A DNA stretch of 35,179 nucleotides from assembly GCA_026646875.1 (NCBI GenBank), contig JAPKHL010000018.1:1-35179 (forward strand), in the 5' to 3' direction. Source of the stretch: Rhodocyclaceae bacterium. Its GTDB lineage: Bacteria > Pseudomonadota > Gammaproteobacteria > Burkholderiales > Rhodocyclaceae. Both the position numbers and the translations under genes were made by a program. Position 1 is the first letter of the stretch. Each line of letters begins with the position of its first letter. Below are positions 20,044-29,070 of the stretch, piece after piece. A model generated the notes under the pieces. The model saw only the letters and a list, made by a program, of their open reading frames with translations. It searched no databases and was not told the DNA's origin.

Positions 20044-22056
20044 TCAGGCCGTGCTCACGCGGAACTGCTCGACGGTGCCGCGCAGCTGAGTGGCGACGGT
20101 GCTGAGTTCCTCGGCGGCGCGAGCGCTCTGCTCGGCCTCGCGGGTATTGCGTTCGGTCATGTCGGCAATCCTTTCCAGCCCCTGGGCGATGCTGGCACTC
20201 GCTGCGTTCTGCTCGCGGATGGCTTCGGAGATGGTGGTCACCGCATTCGAGACGCGGGTCGATCCCTCGCGGATGCGTTCGATGGCCTGGTCCGCCTCGG
20301 CCGCCACCCGCACCCCCTCGGCAACCTGCTCGACCCCGAGATTCATGTTGCGGACGGCGTTCTGCGTCCCGTGCTGGATACGTCCGATCATGTCGCTGAT
20401 TTCGTGCGTCGATTTGGCCGTGCGCTCGGCCAGCTTGCGCACCTCGTCGGCGACCACGGCGAATCCCCGTCCGGCCTCGCCGGCGCGCGCCGCCTCGATG
20501 GCGGCGTTGAGGGCCAGCAGGTTGGTCTGGTCGGCGATGTCCTTGATGACCCGGACGATGTTCGAGATTTCCTCCGATTCGCGGCCGAGCTGTTCGATCG
20601 CCTCCGAGGCCTGGCGGACGGTTTCGGCGATGTGGGTCATCGCGGCGACCGCCGACTGGATCGTCGCCGAGCTTTCTCTCGACACTTCTTGCGATTCCTG
20701 CGAGATGGCATGGGCCTGTTCGGCGTGTTCGACAATCATGCCGATGCTGGCGGTCATCTGCTCGACCGCGGCAGCCATGCCCGAGGCTGCGTCGCTCTGC
20801 TGGTTCGAACCCTGGGCGACGCTGTCCGAGCTTTCGCGCAGCTGGGTGGCGTCGCCGGCGACCGCAGTGGCGGCGTGGCGGACCTCCGCGATGGTGCGTC
20901 CGAGCTTGCCGACCATGTCGGCGAGCGCCCGCATCAGCTGGCCGATTTCGTCATGCGTGCGAGATTCGATGTGTGTCGTGAAATCGCCCCCCGCTACACG
21001 GCTGGCCAGGGCGACTGCCTCGTCGAGCGGGCGGGCGATCCAGCGCCGGGTCGCCACCCAGACGATGAAGAAGACTACCGGGATCGAGATCAGTGCGACG
21101 AGCATCAGGCCGCGTCCGGCTTCCTTCCCCTCGCTGTTGAATTCGTCAAGATAGCTGCCCGAGGCGATCATCCAGTTCCAGGGCTCGTAGCGGTTGTAGA
21201 CGACCACTTTTTCGCGCGCCTCGGTTTCGTTCGGGTTGCGCCAGTCGTAGGTGGTCGTGCCGTCGCCCTTGTCCAGCATCTCGCGGATGAATTCGCGACC
21301 GTGTGCATCCCGGGTTTCGAGGAGCGAACTGCCTTCCGCGGCCGGATGGATGACCAGGCGACCGCGATCGACGCCCGCGTCGAGTGCATACGGGTAGCCG
21401 GTCTTGCCGATCTTTACGGCCAGTACGCGCTTCTTGAGCGCGACCAGTCCCTCGGTGAAATCGAGTCCGACGAAGAAGGCGCCGATCACCTGGCCTGCGC
21501 TGTCGCGGATCGGGATGTAATGCGTCATGAAATCGCGTCCGAGCATCTTTGCCTTGCCGGTATACGGTTCCCCGCGCAGCAACGGGCGGACCGCCGGATG
21601 TCCGGCGCCGAGCGGGATGCCGGTGGCCCGCTCGCCCTTCTCGTTGGTGACGGAGGTCGAGGTTCGGACGAAATCATCGCCCTGACGCGTCAATACCGTG
21701 GCGGGCAGGCCGGCGACGCTGGTGAAGCGGTCGGGAATCGAGGTGTCGCGCTCGCTGATCGTCGTTCCGCCATGCCGCAGGACGCCACTCGCCGCGTCCT
21801 GGCTGAAGGTCTCGGGATAGTGGCTGGCGAAGACCTTGCCGAGGCGTTGCACCGTCTCGGTGAGGCCGGCGTTGTAGGCATCGATCATGTCGATGATCAT
21901 GCGGTTGTTGGTACGCAGGGCCTCCAGGGACTTTTCCTCGAGCTTGTTCGACAGATACTGCGACAGGCCCCACGAGGCCCCGAGCAGCAGGACGGTGAGG
22001 CTGGCGGCAAGAATGATGCTGAGGCGGCTGGCAACGGACGTGCGTTTTCCTGACAT
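20044..22056 (-). CDS. Membrane chemoreceptor with periplasmic Cache domain
   Basis: Methyl-accepting chemotaxis protein of 670 residues. TM1 is at about residues 12-30. A periplasmic Cache_3/Cache_2-type sensor spans about 35-310, ending in the typical [19 protein letters not shown]2 lies at 316-338, HAMP at about 339-391, and the signalling domain has its hairpin tip near 506-548 ([20 protein letters not shown]). The ATG at 22056 is preceded by AGGGAGAG and gives a normal signal-anchor, so the open frame further upstream is ignored. The ligand is unknown; many such Cache sensors bind carboxylates or amino acids. A FliA-like promoter is possible upstream. Confidence 0.94.
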   Translation of the reverse strand: MSGKRTSVASRLSIILAASLTVLLLGASWGLSQYLSNKLEEKSLEALRTNNRMIIDMIDAYNAGLTETVQRLGKVFASHYPETFSQDAASGVLRHGGTTISERDTSIPDRFTSVAGLPATVLTRQGDDFVRTSTSVTNEKGERATGIPLGAGHPAVRPLLRGEPYTGKAKMLGRDFMTHYIPIRDSAGQVIGAFFVGLDFTEGLVALKKRVLAVKIGKTGYPYALDAGVDRGRLVIHPAAEGSSLLETRDAHGREFIREMLDKGDGTTTYDWRNPNETEAREKVVVYNRYEPWNWMIASGSYLDEFNSEGKEAGRGLMLVALISIPVVFFIVWVATRRWIARPLDEAVALASRVAGGDFTTHIESRTHDEIGQLMRALADMVGKLGRTIAEVRHAATAVAGDATQLRESSDSVAQGSNQQSDAASGMAAAVEQMTASIGMIVEHAEQAHAISQESQEVSRESSATIQSAVAAMTHIAETVRQASEAIEQLGRESEEISNIVRVIKDIADQTNLLALNAAIEAARAGEAGRGFAVVADEVRKLAERTAKSTHEISDMIGRIQHGTQNAVRNMNLGVEQVAEGVRVAAEADQAIERIREGSTRVSNAVTTISEAIREQNAASASIAQGLERIADMTERNTREAEQSARAAEELSTVATQLRGTVEQFRVSTA

Positions 22057-22106
22057 GCGATTCTCTCCCTGTGTTTTTTGCATTCGGCATGCGTCGCGAG
22101 TAGGGT

Positions 22107-22132
22107 TTATAAGCGACGAATGATGAAATTTA
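22107..22132 (-). promoter_or_regulatory. Possible sigma-28 (FliA) promoter of chemoreceptor
   Basis: On the minus strand TAAA (22132-22129) is followed after 14 bases by GCTTATAA (22114-22107). It resembles the flagellar consensus TAAA-N15-GCCGATAA, with six of eight -10 positions matching and a spacer one base short. Chemoreceptor genes are often FliA-dependent, so the match is plausible but weak. Confidence 0.35.
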
Positions 22133-22264
22133 TTTGATCTATCGTAAAAGCGATCGTAACGGGAGTGCAAGCTGCCGCTCTGGCGGAACACTCGGCGGGG
22201 CCGCGACGAGACCGGCGGCATTTGCTAGACTGCCCCTTCCGAAAACCATTGCTGGAGACCCTCG

Positions 22265-23095
22265 ATGTCCTTCCCCCGTCGCACTTCCGCCCTCGTCGGC
22301 GTGCTTGCCGCTTGCGGGCTGTTGTCGGCCTGCGTGACCACCGGCAGCACGCCGCCGCCCGCCGCCGACCCGAACAGCCCCTCGCCGACCTCCGGTGGAA
22401 CGACCTCGCAGCAGGCCAACCAGATGGCCGACAAGGCGATGTACAAGCCCATCGAGTATGTCAATGCCGCCAAGAAGGGACCGCAGCTGGTCGTCATTCC
22501 GGGCGAGATCAAGAGCAACAACGCCTCCTTCACGCAGAAATACGGTCCCAATAACATCGCCGACTATGCTGAGCTCGAGCTGGGCAAGGCCAACTTCAAG
22601 ATCCTCGAGCGTTCCGATCTCGGGCCGTTGCTCCGCGAGTTCCAGCTGGCCTACACCATGGGCGACCCGAAGGCGGCGCGCAAGGTGTTGCAGAAGGGCA
22701 AGCTGAAGACGACCAAGTGGGTGGTCAAGTTCGATATCCTGAAGGCGGAACCGGTGGCGCAGGCACAGCAGGGCTTCGACGGCCAGGCGTTGGGAAGCGT
22801 GATCGGCATCGCTGCGGGCAGTCGCGGCGGTGCCGCCGCCGGTGTCGCGGTCGGCTCGGTGAAGACCGAGGAGTCCACCGGCGTCTGGATCATCGGCATG
22901 CGCTACAAGCTGATCAACGCCAATACCACCGAGCAGGTGGCGACCGGCTATGCCGAGGAGAAGATGGAACTCGGCGCCAAGAGCACCTCGGTGCTCGGCT
23001 TCTCGAGCGGGCAGTCGGGGGGCCTGACGCTGGATTCGCTGGTGCAGCGGCTGGTACAGAAGACGGTTTACGAAATCGACAAGAAGTATAAGTAG
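22265..23095 (+). CDS. CsgG/HfaB-family lipoprotein
   Basis: Lipoprotein of 276 residues, almost the same length as curli secretion pore CsgG. The signal peptide ends in LLSAC, with Cys about residue 23. It is followed by a Pro/Ser/Thr linker and a CsgG-type alpha/beta region (LGKANFKILERSDLGPLLREFQL). A Gly/Ala-rich stretch (IGIAAGSRGGAAAGVAVG) could be a membrane hairpin, and the end is VQRLVQKTVYEIDKKYK. No curli subunit, chaperone or nucleator gene is nearby, so I do not call it csgG. GGAG lies eight bases before the ATG. It may form or assist an outer-membrane pore or adhesin export; function not established. Confidence 0.75.
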   Translation: MSFPRRTSALVGVLAACGLLSACVTTGSTPPPAADPNSPSPTSGGTTSQQANQMADKAMYKPIEYVNAAKKGPQLVVIPGEIKSNNASFTQKYGPNNIADYAELELGKANFKILERSDLGPLLREFQLAYTMGDPKAARKVLQKGKLKTTKWVVKFDILKAEPVAQAQQGFDGQALGSVIGIAAGSRGGAAAGVAVGSVKTEESTGVWIIGMRYKLINANTTEQVATGYAEEKMELGAKSTSVLGFSSGQSGGLTLDSLVQRLVQKTVYEIDKKYK

Positions 23096-23119
23096 AAATA
23101 TAAGCAGACACCGCGTTTC

Positions 23120-23150
23120 GTGCGGGGCGGTCGGCATGGCCGCCCCGCAC
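23120..23150 (+). terminator. Hairpin after CsgG-like gene
   Basis: GTGCGGGGCGG (23120-23130) pairs with CCGCCCCGCAC (23140-23150), an eleven-base-pair GC stem with a nine-base loop, 25 bases after the lipoprotein stop. No T-run follows, so it may attenuate rather than fully stop transcription into the next gene 64 bases on. Confidence 0.5.
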
Positions 23151-23213
23151 GGGTCGATGGATGGACGAACGAGGTGCGCCGCACGCCGGCCGCCCGGAAT
23201 GGAGGAGACGCAG

Positions 23214-23723
23214 ATGGGGGTTGTTTTTGCCAAGACCGCCAAGGGGCAGGAAGAAATGGCAACCCGGAGCGGTGGCCTGTCGCCGCGCGTGCGCCGGGTG
23301 CTGATCCTGATCGACGGCAAGCGCGACGTCGATCAGCTGCGCGAGATGGTGCAGTCCGACGATCTGACGCACACCCTGGGTGAACTCGAGGAGGCCGGTT
23401 ACATTGAACCGGTTGCGCTGGCCGATACCGCCGGTGGCGCCGTCGCAGTCGATGGCAGCCTGCCGCCGATCACGGCCTTCCGTGAGCTGCCAGCCACGCC
23501 GGTGACGCCCGAACTGGAGCTGGCCCGCAATTTCATGATCAACACGCTGAAGACCTTTTTCGGTCCGTACGAAAAGCTGTCGATCATCGAGCCGGTGTTC
23601 GCCGCCCGCTCGCACGAGGAGATGCGCCAGTATTTCGACGTGTGGTACGCCGCGATCGTGAGTTCGCGCGACGGGCGGCGCCGGGCCGAGGAGCTGCGGA
23701 CGCGGCTGTTGCAGGTCATCTGA
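23214..23723 (+). CDS. Uncharacterised protein, possible winged-helix N-terminal domain
   Basis: I do not recognise a named family with certainty. The 169-residue product is soluble, with no signal peptide or membrane helix. Residues about 20-70 (GLSPRVRRVLILIDGKRDVDQLREM ... LGELEEAGYIEPV) have the pattern of a small winged helix. A Pro/Ala linker and a helical C-terminal part (about 100-169) follow. The ATG at 23214 has GGAGGA nine bases upstream, a very good ribosome site; the more upstream ATG at 23136 lies inside the hairpin region and is rejected. It follows the CsgG-like gene on the same strand. Confidence 0.75.
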   Translation: MGVVFAKTAKGQEEMATRSGGLSPRVRRVLILIDGKRDVDQLREMVQSDDLTHTLGELEEAGYIEPVALADTAGGAVAVDGSLPPITAFRELPATPVTPELELARNFMINTLKTFFGPYEKLSIIEPVFAARSHEEMRQYFDVWYAAIVSSRDGRRRAEELRTRLLQVI

Positions 23724-23744
23724 GCGGGCGGGCATCCCGCCCGC
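23724..23744. terminator. Compact hairpin at convergent junction
   Basis: GCGGGCGGG (23724-23732) and CCCGCCCGC (23736-23744) form a perfect nine-base-pair stem with a CAT loop. It sits exactly between the stop of the 169-aa gene and the stop of the convergent chalcone-isomerase-like gene. It has no T-run but is well placed to end both. Confidence 0.6.
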
Positions 23745-23754
23745 ACCATCCTTC

Positions 23755-24390
23755 TCACTGCCCGGCGACCGTCAAGGATTCGCCGGTGCCGAGCAGGTTG
23801 TTGCGTGTGGCCGGCCGGGTGCGCGGGCCGATCCAGACCTTCATGAACATCGGGTAGAAGGCCTCGCCCACCACCGGTTCGCCGATCAGCTTGCCGTTGA
23901 TGCGGAACTCCGTGTGCTGCCTGGCCGGCACCCAGTCGATCGTCGCCACGTCTCCCTTGGCCAGTTGGGGGGCGGCCGAGAAAACCATTCCCACCTGCGC
24001 GATCTGCATGATGTTCTCGATCTTTTCGTCCGGCGTCGCGTTCTGCCGGATGCGGTCCATCAGCACCGTGCCGAGATCCTTGCTGGTGATGTCGCGCAGG
24101 GCGATCAGCCGGATCCGCTTGCTCCCCTTCAGCTGTGTGACCCCTTCGACCGTGGTCTTCTTCTCCGGCAGGTAGAAACCGACCACCGTGGCCTTGGCCG
24201 AGAGAATGTTCGAACCGCTGGCGCCGTTCAGCACCAGCGTCTGGTCGTGCAGCGTCTCGCTGCTTTCGAACGCATGCCCTTCGACGAGGTAGGTCGTCGC
24301 CACGGCCGCCGGTCCGGCGGTAAGGCAGAGGCAGGCCAGGACGATCGGCGCAAGTCGCGGCGGGACGGGAATACGGGATGGGTGAAGCAT
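23755..24390 (-). CDS. Chalcone-isomerase-like periplasmic protein
   Basis: Exported protein of 211 residues matching the bacterial chalcone isomerase-like group, which is not known to make flavonoids. A signal peptide of about 31 residues ends near GPAAVATTY. Features of the fold include VLNGASGSNILSAKATVVGFYLPEK, LIALRDITSKDLGTVLMDRI and a C-terminal LIGEPVVGEAFYPMFMKVWIG. The start has GGAGGAG before the ATG. It is divergent from the MetA-like outer-membrane gene and shares with it a 154-base control region. A fatty-acid-binding or other periplasmic role is possible; unproven. Confidence 0.85.
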   Translation of the reverse strand: MLHPSRIPVPPRLAPIVLACLCLTAGPAAVATTYLVEGHAFESSETLHDQTLVLNGASGSNILSAKATVVGFYLPEKKTTVEGVTQLKGSKRIRLIALRDITSKDLGTVLMDRIRQNATPDEKIENIMQIAQVGMVFSAAPQLAKGDVATIDWVPARQHTEFRINGKLIGEPVVGEAFYPMFMKVWIGPRTRPATRNNLLGTGESLTVAGQ

Positions 24391-24452
24391 GTGGGTCTCC
24401 TCCAGTGTGTGGTTGGTACGACTGCGGTGGCCGGTGGTCCGGCTTCTTCCGC

Positions 24453-24505
24453 GAACGAATCAAACGTTCGTTCTATATCTTATGCGCCTTTTTGGTTATG
24501 ATCAA
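24453..24505 (-). promoter_or_regulatory. Divergent control region with GAACGAA-N7-TTCGTTC palindrome
   Basis: Inverted repeat GAACGAA (24453-24459) and TTCGTTC (24467-24473) lies between two divergent genes for envelope proteins. On the minus strand a promoter for the chalcone-isomerase-like gene is suggested by TTGATC (24505-24500), a 17-base spacer and TAAGAT (24482-24477). This would put the palindrome at the transcription start, a repressor-type position. For the plus-strand gene a -10-like TATGAT lies at 24497-24502. The palindrome resembles TetR-family operators in size; the regulator is unknown. Confidence 0.5.
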
Positions 24506-24544
24506 AGTTCTGTTCAAACAATAACTTCGGAGGAGAACTTTCAG

Positions 24545-25546
24545 ATGTCCGCACGCAATGACCGGAAAAAACTGCTGTTGGCCTTGGCTGCCGGGCTGGC
24601 CGTGGCGTCCTCGCCGATCCAGGCGACCGAGCGCAATCAGCTGCGCGCCCTGCTCGGGCTGCCCGGGCAGGATCTGACCTCGCCGCTCCTGCCCGGCTGG
24701 TATTTCCAGGTGAACTATCAGCACTATGCCGCAGACAAGGTGGTCGGCGATGATGGCAAGGTGGCGGAGAGCGCCCTGCCGGGCGGCGGTCGTGCGCGCG
24801 CCGACGCGCGGGTGCGGGCCGACGTGGTGGCGCCCCGCCTGACCTGGCTGTCCGAGGCGCGGGTCGGCGAGGAAGGGCGTTTCGGTCTGTCGATGACGGT
24901 TCCCTTCGTCCATACCGATCTGCGGGTCGCTCCGACCTTCTTCGGTTCGCCGCTGCCGCCCGTCGCGGCCGGCGTCAATGCCCAGGCTGCCGCGGCATCC
25001 GGTGAGCGGAGCGGCCTCGGGGATGTCGAGATCGCGCCCTTCGTCGACTGGCAGGACGACATCTCGCGCGCGACCCTGGCCATGGCTGTGGTCGCGCCGA
25101 CCGGCGACTACGACCGTCAGCGCGCGGTCAATCCCGGCGCCGGAAACTTCTGGACACTGCGTCCGGTGCTGACGGTGTCGAAGGTGACGGAGAACGGCTG
25201 GGAGCTCGGTCTGCGCAATACCTACTCGTTCAACACGCGCAATCGCGACACTGGCTACACCTCGGGCCAGTACCTGCACTCCGACGGTTCCGCCCTGTAC
25301 GCAGTGCGCGATGGCCTGCGCGTCGGTCTCGGCGGCTATCTCGTGCTGCAGACGACCGACGACAAGGGGGCGGGCGCTCCCGCGCACGGCAACAAGGCGC
25401 GCGTGTTCGCGCTGGGGCCGGTGCTTTCCTGGCAGAACGAAAGCGGGCGGGTGGGGGCCGAGTTCAAGGTGCTTGAGGAGTTCGGTGCCCGTAACCGCCC
25501 GGAGGGGCGGGTGGCTTGGGCGCGCCTGATCCTGCGCCTCGATTGA
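24545..25546 (+). CDS. Outer-membrane protein, MetA-pathway (phenol degradation) family-like
   Basis: Probable outer-membrane beta-barrel of 333 residues. A signal peptide of about 27 residues (KKLLLALAAGLAVASSPIQA) is followed by PGWYFQVNYQHY, alternating amphipathic strands, MAVVAPTGDYD and a C-terminus of VAWARLILRLD. This is the pattern of the family annotated as involved in the meta-pathway of phenol degradation (transporter-like). GGAGGAG lies nine bases before the ATG at 24545; the frame is open upstream but without signal-peptide character. No aromatic-degradation enzymes are nearby, so the substrate is unknown. Confidence 0.8.
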   Translation: MSARNDRKKLLLALAAGLAVASSPIQATERNQLRALLGLPGQDLTSPLLPGWYFQVNYQHYAADKVVGDDGKVAESALPGGGRARADARVRADVVAPRLTWLSEARVGEEGRFGLSMTVPFVHTDLRVAPTFFGSPLPPVAAGVNAQAAAASGERSGLGDVEIAPFVDWQDDISRATLAMAVVAPTGDYDRQRAVNPGAGNFWTLRPVLTVSKVTENGWELGLRNTYSFNTRNRDTGYTSGQYLHSDGSALYAVRDGLRVGLGGYLVLQTTDDKGAGAPAHGNKARVFALGPVLSWQNESGRVGAEFKVLEEFGARNRPEGRVAWARLILRLD

Positions 25547-25576
25547 ACGGTGCCGGGAGCCCTGCGCCGGGAACGG

Positions 25577-26521
25577 TCAGCCGAGAAAGTGCTCGATCCG
25601 GTGGCTGAGCCGGTCGGCGAGATCGCTGGCCAGGCAGTCATGCATCTCCGGCCGCAGGGTGTTGCCCATCCAGGTGATCTGCCGCTTGGCCAGCTGCCGC
25701 GTGGCGTAAATGCCGCGTTCGCGCAGCTCCCCGGCCGGCAGCAGGCCGTCCTGGGCTTCCCATACCTGGCGATAGCCGACGCAGCGCATCGATGGCAGAT
25801 CGAGGTGCAGGCGGTACGTGTCGCGCAAGCGACGTACCTCGTCCTCCAGCCCGGCGGCCAGCATCGCGTCGAAGCGTTGCGCGATGCGCTCGTGCAGGAT
25901 TCCCCGCTCGCCAGTGTTGAGTCCGAGCGAGAGGAATCGATAGGGGGGGGGCTGCCGTTTGGTGTCCGCCAGCAGCTCGCTCATCGGCCGGCCCGTCAGT
26001 CGGACGATTTCCAGGGCGCGCTGGATCCGCTGCGCATCGTTCGGCGCGAGCCGGGCGGCCGTCTCCGGGTCGTGCCGCGCAAGCTCGGCATGCACGGCGG
26101 GCCAGCCCTGTGTCGCGGCATGCGCGTCGATCTCGGCGCGGATCCGCGGGTCGGCCGGCGGCAGATCGGCCAGCCCCTCGAGCAGGGCCTTGTAGTAGAG
26201 CATGGTGCCGCCGACCAGCAGCGGTACCTTGCCCGAGGCGGTGATCTCGGCCATCGCGATCAGGGCGTCTTCCCGGAAGCGGGCTGCCGAATAGCTTTCC
26301 TCGGGGCTGATCAGGTCGATCAGGCGGTGCGGGAAGGCCGTCAGCGTCTGCGCATCCGGTTTGGCCGTGCCGATGTCCATGTCGCGGAAGACTTGCGCCG
26401 AATCGACGCTGATCAGCGCGAGCGGGAAGCGCTGGCAGAGCGCCATCGCCGCAGCCGTCTTGCCGCTGGCAGTGGGGCCCATGAGCAGGATGGCCGGCGG
26501 CAGGTCGTGGGCGGACATCAT
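25577..26521 (-). CDS. miaA: tRNA dimethylallyltransferase MiaA
   Basis: Transfers a dimethylallyl group to N6 of A37 in tRNAs reading UNN codons. The 314-residue protein has the P-loop [30 protein letters not shown], the [16 protein letters not shown] motif and the C-terminal [11 protein letters not shown] with a [12 protein letters not shown] basic patch. The first ATG (26521) overlaps the mutL stop in an ATGA arrangement. A second ATG directly follows and overlaps by one base, and either could be used since no clear Shine-Dalgarno is present. Translation is probably coupled to mutL. Confidence 0.96.
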   Translation of the reverse strand: MMSAHDLPPAILLMGPTASGKTAAAMALCQRFPLALISVDSAQVFRDMDIGTAKPDAQTLTAFPHRLIDLISPEESYSAARFREDALIAMAEITASGKVPLLVGGTMLYYKALLEGLADLPPADPRIRAEIDAHAATQGWPAVHAELARHDPETAARLAPNDAQRIQRALEIVRLTGRPMSELLADTKRQPPPYRFLSLGLNTGERGILHERIAQRFDAMLAAGLEDEVRRLRDTYRLHLDLPSMRCVGYRQVWEAQDGLLPAGELRERGIYATRQLAKRQITWMGNTLRPEMHDCLASDLADRLSHRIEHFLG

Positions 26522-28332
26522 CGGCCGCGCAGGAAGAGTCGGTCGAGCTCGCCCAGCGAGAGCTGTGTCCAGGTCGGGCGGCCGTGATTGCACTGGTCGG
26601 CGCGTTCGGTTTCCTCCATCTGGCGCAGCAGGGCGTTCATTTCGGGGAGTGTGAGCTGGCGCCGGGCGCGCACGGCGCCGTGACAGGCCATCGTGGCGAG
26701 CAGTTCGTTGCGCCGGGCGGTCAGCAGGGCCGTCACGCCATGTTCGCGAAGCTCTTCCAGCAGGGCGCGCGCCAGCACTGTCGGATCGGCGGCCTGCAGC
26801 AGCGCGGGGACGCTGCGTACCGCCAGCTGGGCCGGCCCCACCGGGGCGATGTCGAAGCCGAGCGTGTGCAAGGCCTCCGCATGCTCCTCGCTGGCGGCTA
26901 CGGCGAGCGGATCGGCCGCGAACACCGCCGGGATGAGCAAGGCCTGTGTCGCCATGCCACGCGCGTCCCATGCCTGCTTCAGCCGTTCGTAGAGGATCCG
27001 TTCGTGTGCGGCGTGCATGTCCACGAGGACGAGACCCAGCGCGTTCTGCGCCAGAACGTAGATGCCGTGCAGTTGCGCCAGTGCGTAGCCGAGGGGCGGT
27101 GCCGTCGAAACATCCGGCGCCGGGAACGGTACGGACGGATCCCCGGCCGCCTGGGCGGCCGGCAACCGGGCGGGGGGCGGCGGAGCGATCTGCGCACCGC
27201 CGACGAAGGCCAGGTAGCTGGCGACGGCCGGTTCGTTGATCCGCAGGGGCACCTGCCGGGCGACCGGGAGGCTGGGGGCGGGGGGGGAGCCGCCCGCGCT
27301 GCGGACGAGCGGGGTATCGGGGGCTTCGTCCGCCAGGGGCATCGACAGGGCCCGCTGTACGGCGTGATAGACGAACTGGTGCACCGCGCGGCCATCACGG
27401 AAGCGTACCTCGGTCTTGGCCGGATGCACGTTGACGTCAACTCCAGCGGGGTCGATTTCGAGGAACAGGCAGTAGGCCGGATGGCGACTGCCATGCAGCA
27501 TGTCCTGGTAGGCTTCGCGCAGGGCGTGCGCCAGCAGCCGGTCGCGCACGAAGCGACCGTTGACATAGCAGTACTGGGCGTCGCTGCGCGCACGGGCGTG
27601 TGCCGGCAGCGCGCAGTGGCCGTGCAGGCGGATGCCCTGGGCGTGGCCCGGGCCGGTGTCCACGGCCCGGGCGTCCGCGAGAAAGTCGTTGCCGAGGATG
27701 GCTGCGGCACGGCCGCGCGCATCGCTGCGCGGGAGCTGCAGGCCGGTCCGGCCATTGTGCGCGACGGTGAAGGCCACGGTCGGGTGGGCCAGCGCGATGC
27801 GTTTCACGATCTCGACGCAGTGCGCGTATTCGGTCGCCTCCGACTTGAGGAATTTGCGCCGGGCCGGCGTGTTGTAATAGAGATCGCGCATTTCGACCAC
27901 CGTGCCGGCCAGCAAGGCGGCCGGCTCCGGTACGGCGCCCGGTGCGCCGGCCAGTCGCCAGGCGTGTGCCGCGCCATGCTGCCGACTGGTCAGCAGCAGA
28001 CGCGCGACAGCAGCCACCGAGGCCAGTGCCTCGCCCCGGAAACCCAGGGTGCCAACCCGCTCGAGATCCTCAAGTGTGGCGATCTTCGACGTGGCGTGGC
28101 GGGTCAGCGCCAGATCCAGCTCGTCGCGGGCAATACCGCTGCCGTCGTCGCTGACCCGGATCAGGCGGACGCCTCCTTCCTCGAGCTGGATCTGGATCGT
28201 CGAGCTGCCGGCGTCGAGGGCGTTCTCGAGCAACTCCTTGAGCACCGATGCGGGCCGCTCGACGACCTCGCCGGCGGCGATCTGGCTGATCAGGAGGTCC
28301 GGAAGCTGCTGAATGCGACGAGTTTCTGACAT
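26518..28332 (-). CDS. mutL: DNA mismatch repair protein MutL
   Basis: Mismatch-repair ATPase linking MutS to strand incision. The 604-residue protein has the GHKL motifs: [31 protein letters not shown], and [12 protein letters not shown] within the first 110 residues. A Pro/Ala linker leads to the C-terminal dimerisation domain. This domain bears endonuclease-type motifs: [12 protein letters not shown] at residues 438-449 (consensus DQHA-x2-E-x4-E), ACHGAVRA at 549-556 and CNHGRP at 581-586. MutL of bacteria without MutH nick DNA through such a site, so this enzyme is probably a nickase. Divergent from dedA, upstream partner of miaA. Confidence 0.97.
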   Translation of the reverse strand: MSETRRIQQLPDLLISQIAAGEVVERPASVLKELLENALDAGSSTIQIQLEEGGVRLIRVSDDGSGIARDELDLALTRHATSKIATLEDLERVGTLGFRGEALASVAAVARLLLTSRQHGAAHAWRLAGAPGAVPEPAALLAGTVVEMRDLYYNTPARRKFLKSEATEYAHCVEIVKRIALAHPTVAFTVAHNGRTGLQLPRSDARGRAAAILGNDFLADARAVDTGPGHAQGIRLHGHCALPAHARARSDAQYCYVNGRFVRDRLLAHALREAYQDMLHGSRHPAYCLFLEIDPAGVDVNVHPAKTEVRFRDGRAVHQFVYHAVQRALSMPLADEAPDTPLVRSAGGSPPAPSLPVARQVPLRINEPAVASYLAFVGGAQIAPPPPARLPAAQAAGDPSVPFPAPDVSTAPPLGYALAQLHGIYVLAQNALGLVLVDMHAAHERILYERLKQAWDARGMATQALLIPAVFAADPLAVAASEEHAEALHTLGFDIAPVGPAQLAVRSVPALLQAADPTVLARALLEELREHGVTALLTARRNELLATMACHGAVRARRQLTLPEMNALLRQMEETERADQCNHGRPTWTQLSLGELDRLFLRGR

Positions 28333-28397
28333 TGACGGATTATACCGGCGCAGGCATTCGGTAGAATCGCCGCTTTTCCCCCGGTGCGCGCCACGTC

Positions 28398-29045
28398 ATG
28401 GAATACCTTCTCGCCTTCGTCGATATCGTCCTGCACCTGGACAAATACCTGGCAGCCCTAGTCCAGCAGTACGGGGTGTGGATCTATGCGATCCTCTTCG
28501 CCATCGTGTTCAGCGAGACCGGTTTCGTCGTGACACCCTTCCTCCCGGGCGATTCCCTGCTGTTCGTCGCCGGGGCGCTGGCGGCGGTGGGCGGTCCGGA
28601 GGGAATGAACATCGGGGTCCTCATCGCCGTGCTGTTCGCCGCCGCCGTCCTGGGGAACATGCTCAACTACCAGGTCGGGCGCTATCTCGGTCCGAAGGTC
28701 TTCCAGTGGGAAGGCTCGCGCTTCTTCAACAAGGCCGCGCTGCAGAAGACGCACGCCTTCTATGAGGTTCACGGCGGCAAGACCCTGGTCATTTCGCGCT
28801 TTCTGCCGCTGCTGCGGACCTTCGCGCCTTTCGTGGCCGGGATCGGGGCGATGTCCTATGGCCGTTTCACCCTGTTCAACACCGCCGGAGCGGCGCTCTG
28901 GGTCGGCTCGCTGACATTGGCGGGCTACTGGTTCGGCAACCTTCCCTGGATACGTCAGAACCTGACTGCGGTGATCCTGGCCATCATCGGCATATCCTTG
29001 ATTCCCGTTTTCGTGGCCTGGTGGAAGCAGCGGCAAGCGGCATGA
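28398..29045 (+). CDS. DedA/SNARE-associated family membrane protein
   Basis: Integral inner-membrane protein of 215 residues. DedA-family motifs are clear: the re-entrant segment FSETGFVVTPFLPGDSLLF with its acidic residue, and SRFLPLLRTFAPFVAGIGAM with the conserved arginines. Four or five hydrophobic helices fill the rest, and the tail is basic (WWKQRQAA). Family members act as lipid (undecaprenyl-phosphate or phospholipid) flippases and support membrane-potential and envelope homeostasis; the exact substrate is not readable. A -10-like TAGAAT at 28362-28367 lies upstream. It begins the plus-strand run leading to purN. Confidence 0.93.
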   Translation: MEYLLAFVDIVLHLDKYLAALVQQYGVWIYAILFAIVFSETGFVVTPFLPGDSLLFVAGALAAVGGPEGMNIGVLIAVLFAAAVLGNMLNYQVGRYLGPKVFQWEGSRFFNKAALQKTHAFYEVHGGKTLVISRFLPLLRTFAPFVAGIGAMSYGRFTLFNTAGAALWVGSLTLAGYWFGNLPWIRQNLTAVILAIIGISLIPVFVAWWKQRQAA

Positions 29046-29070
29046 GCCGGGGAGCGGGTATGATCCGATC

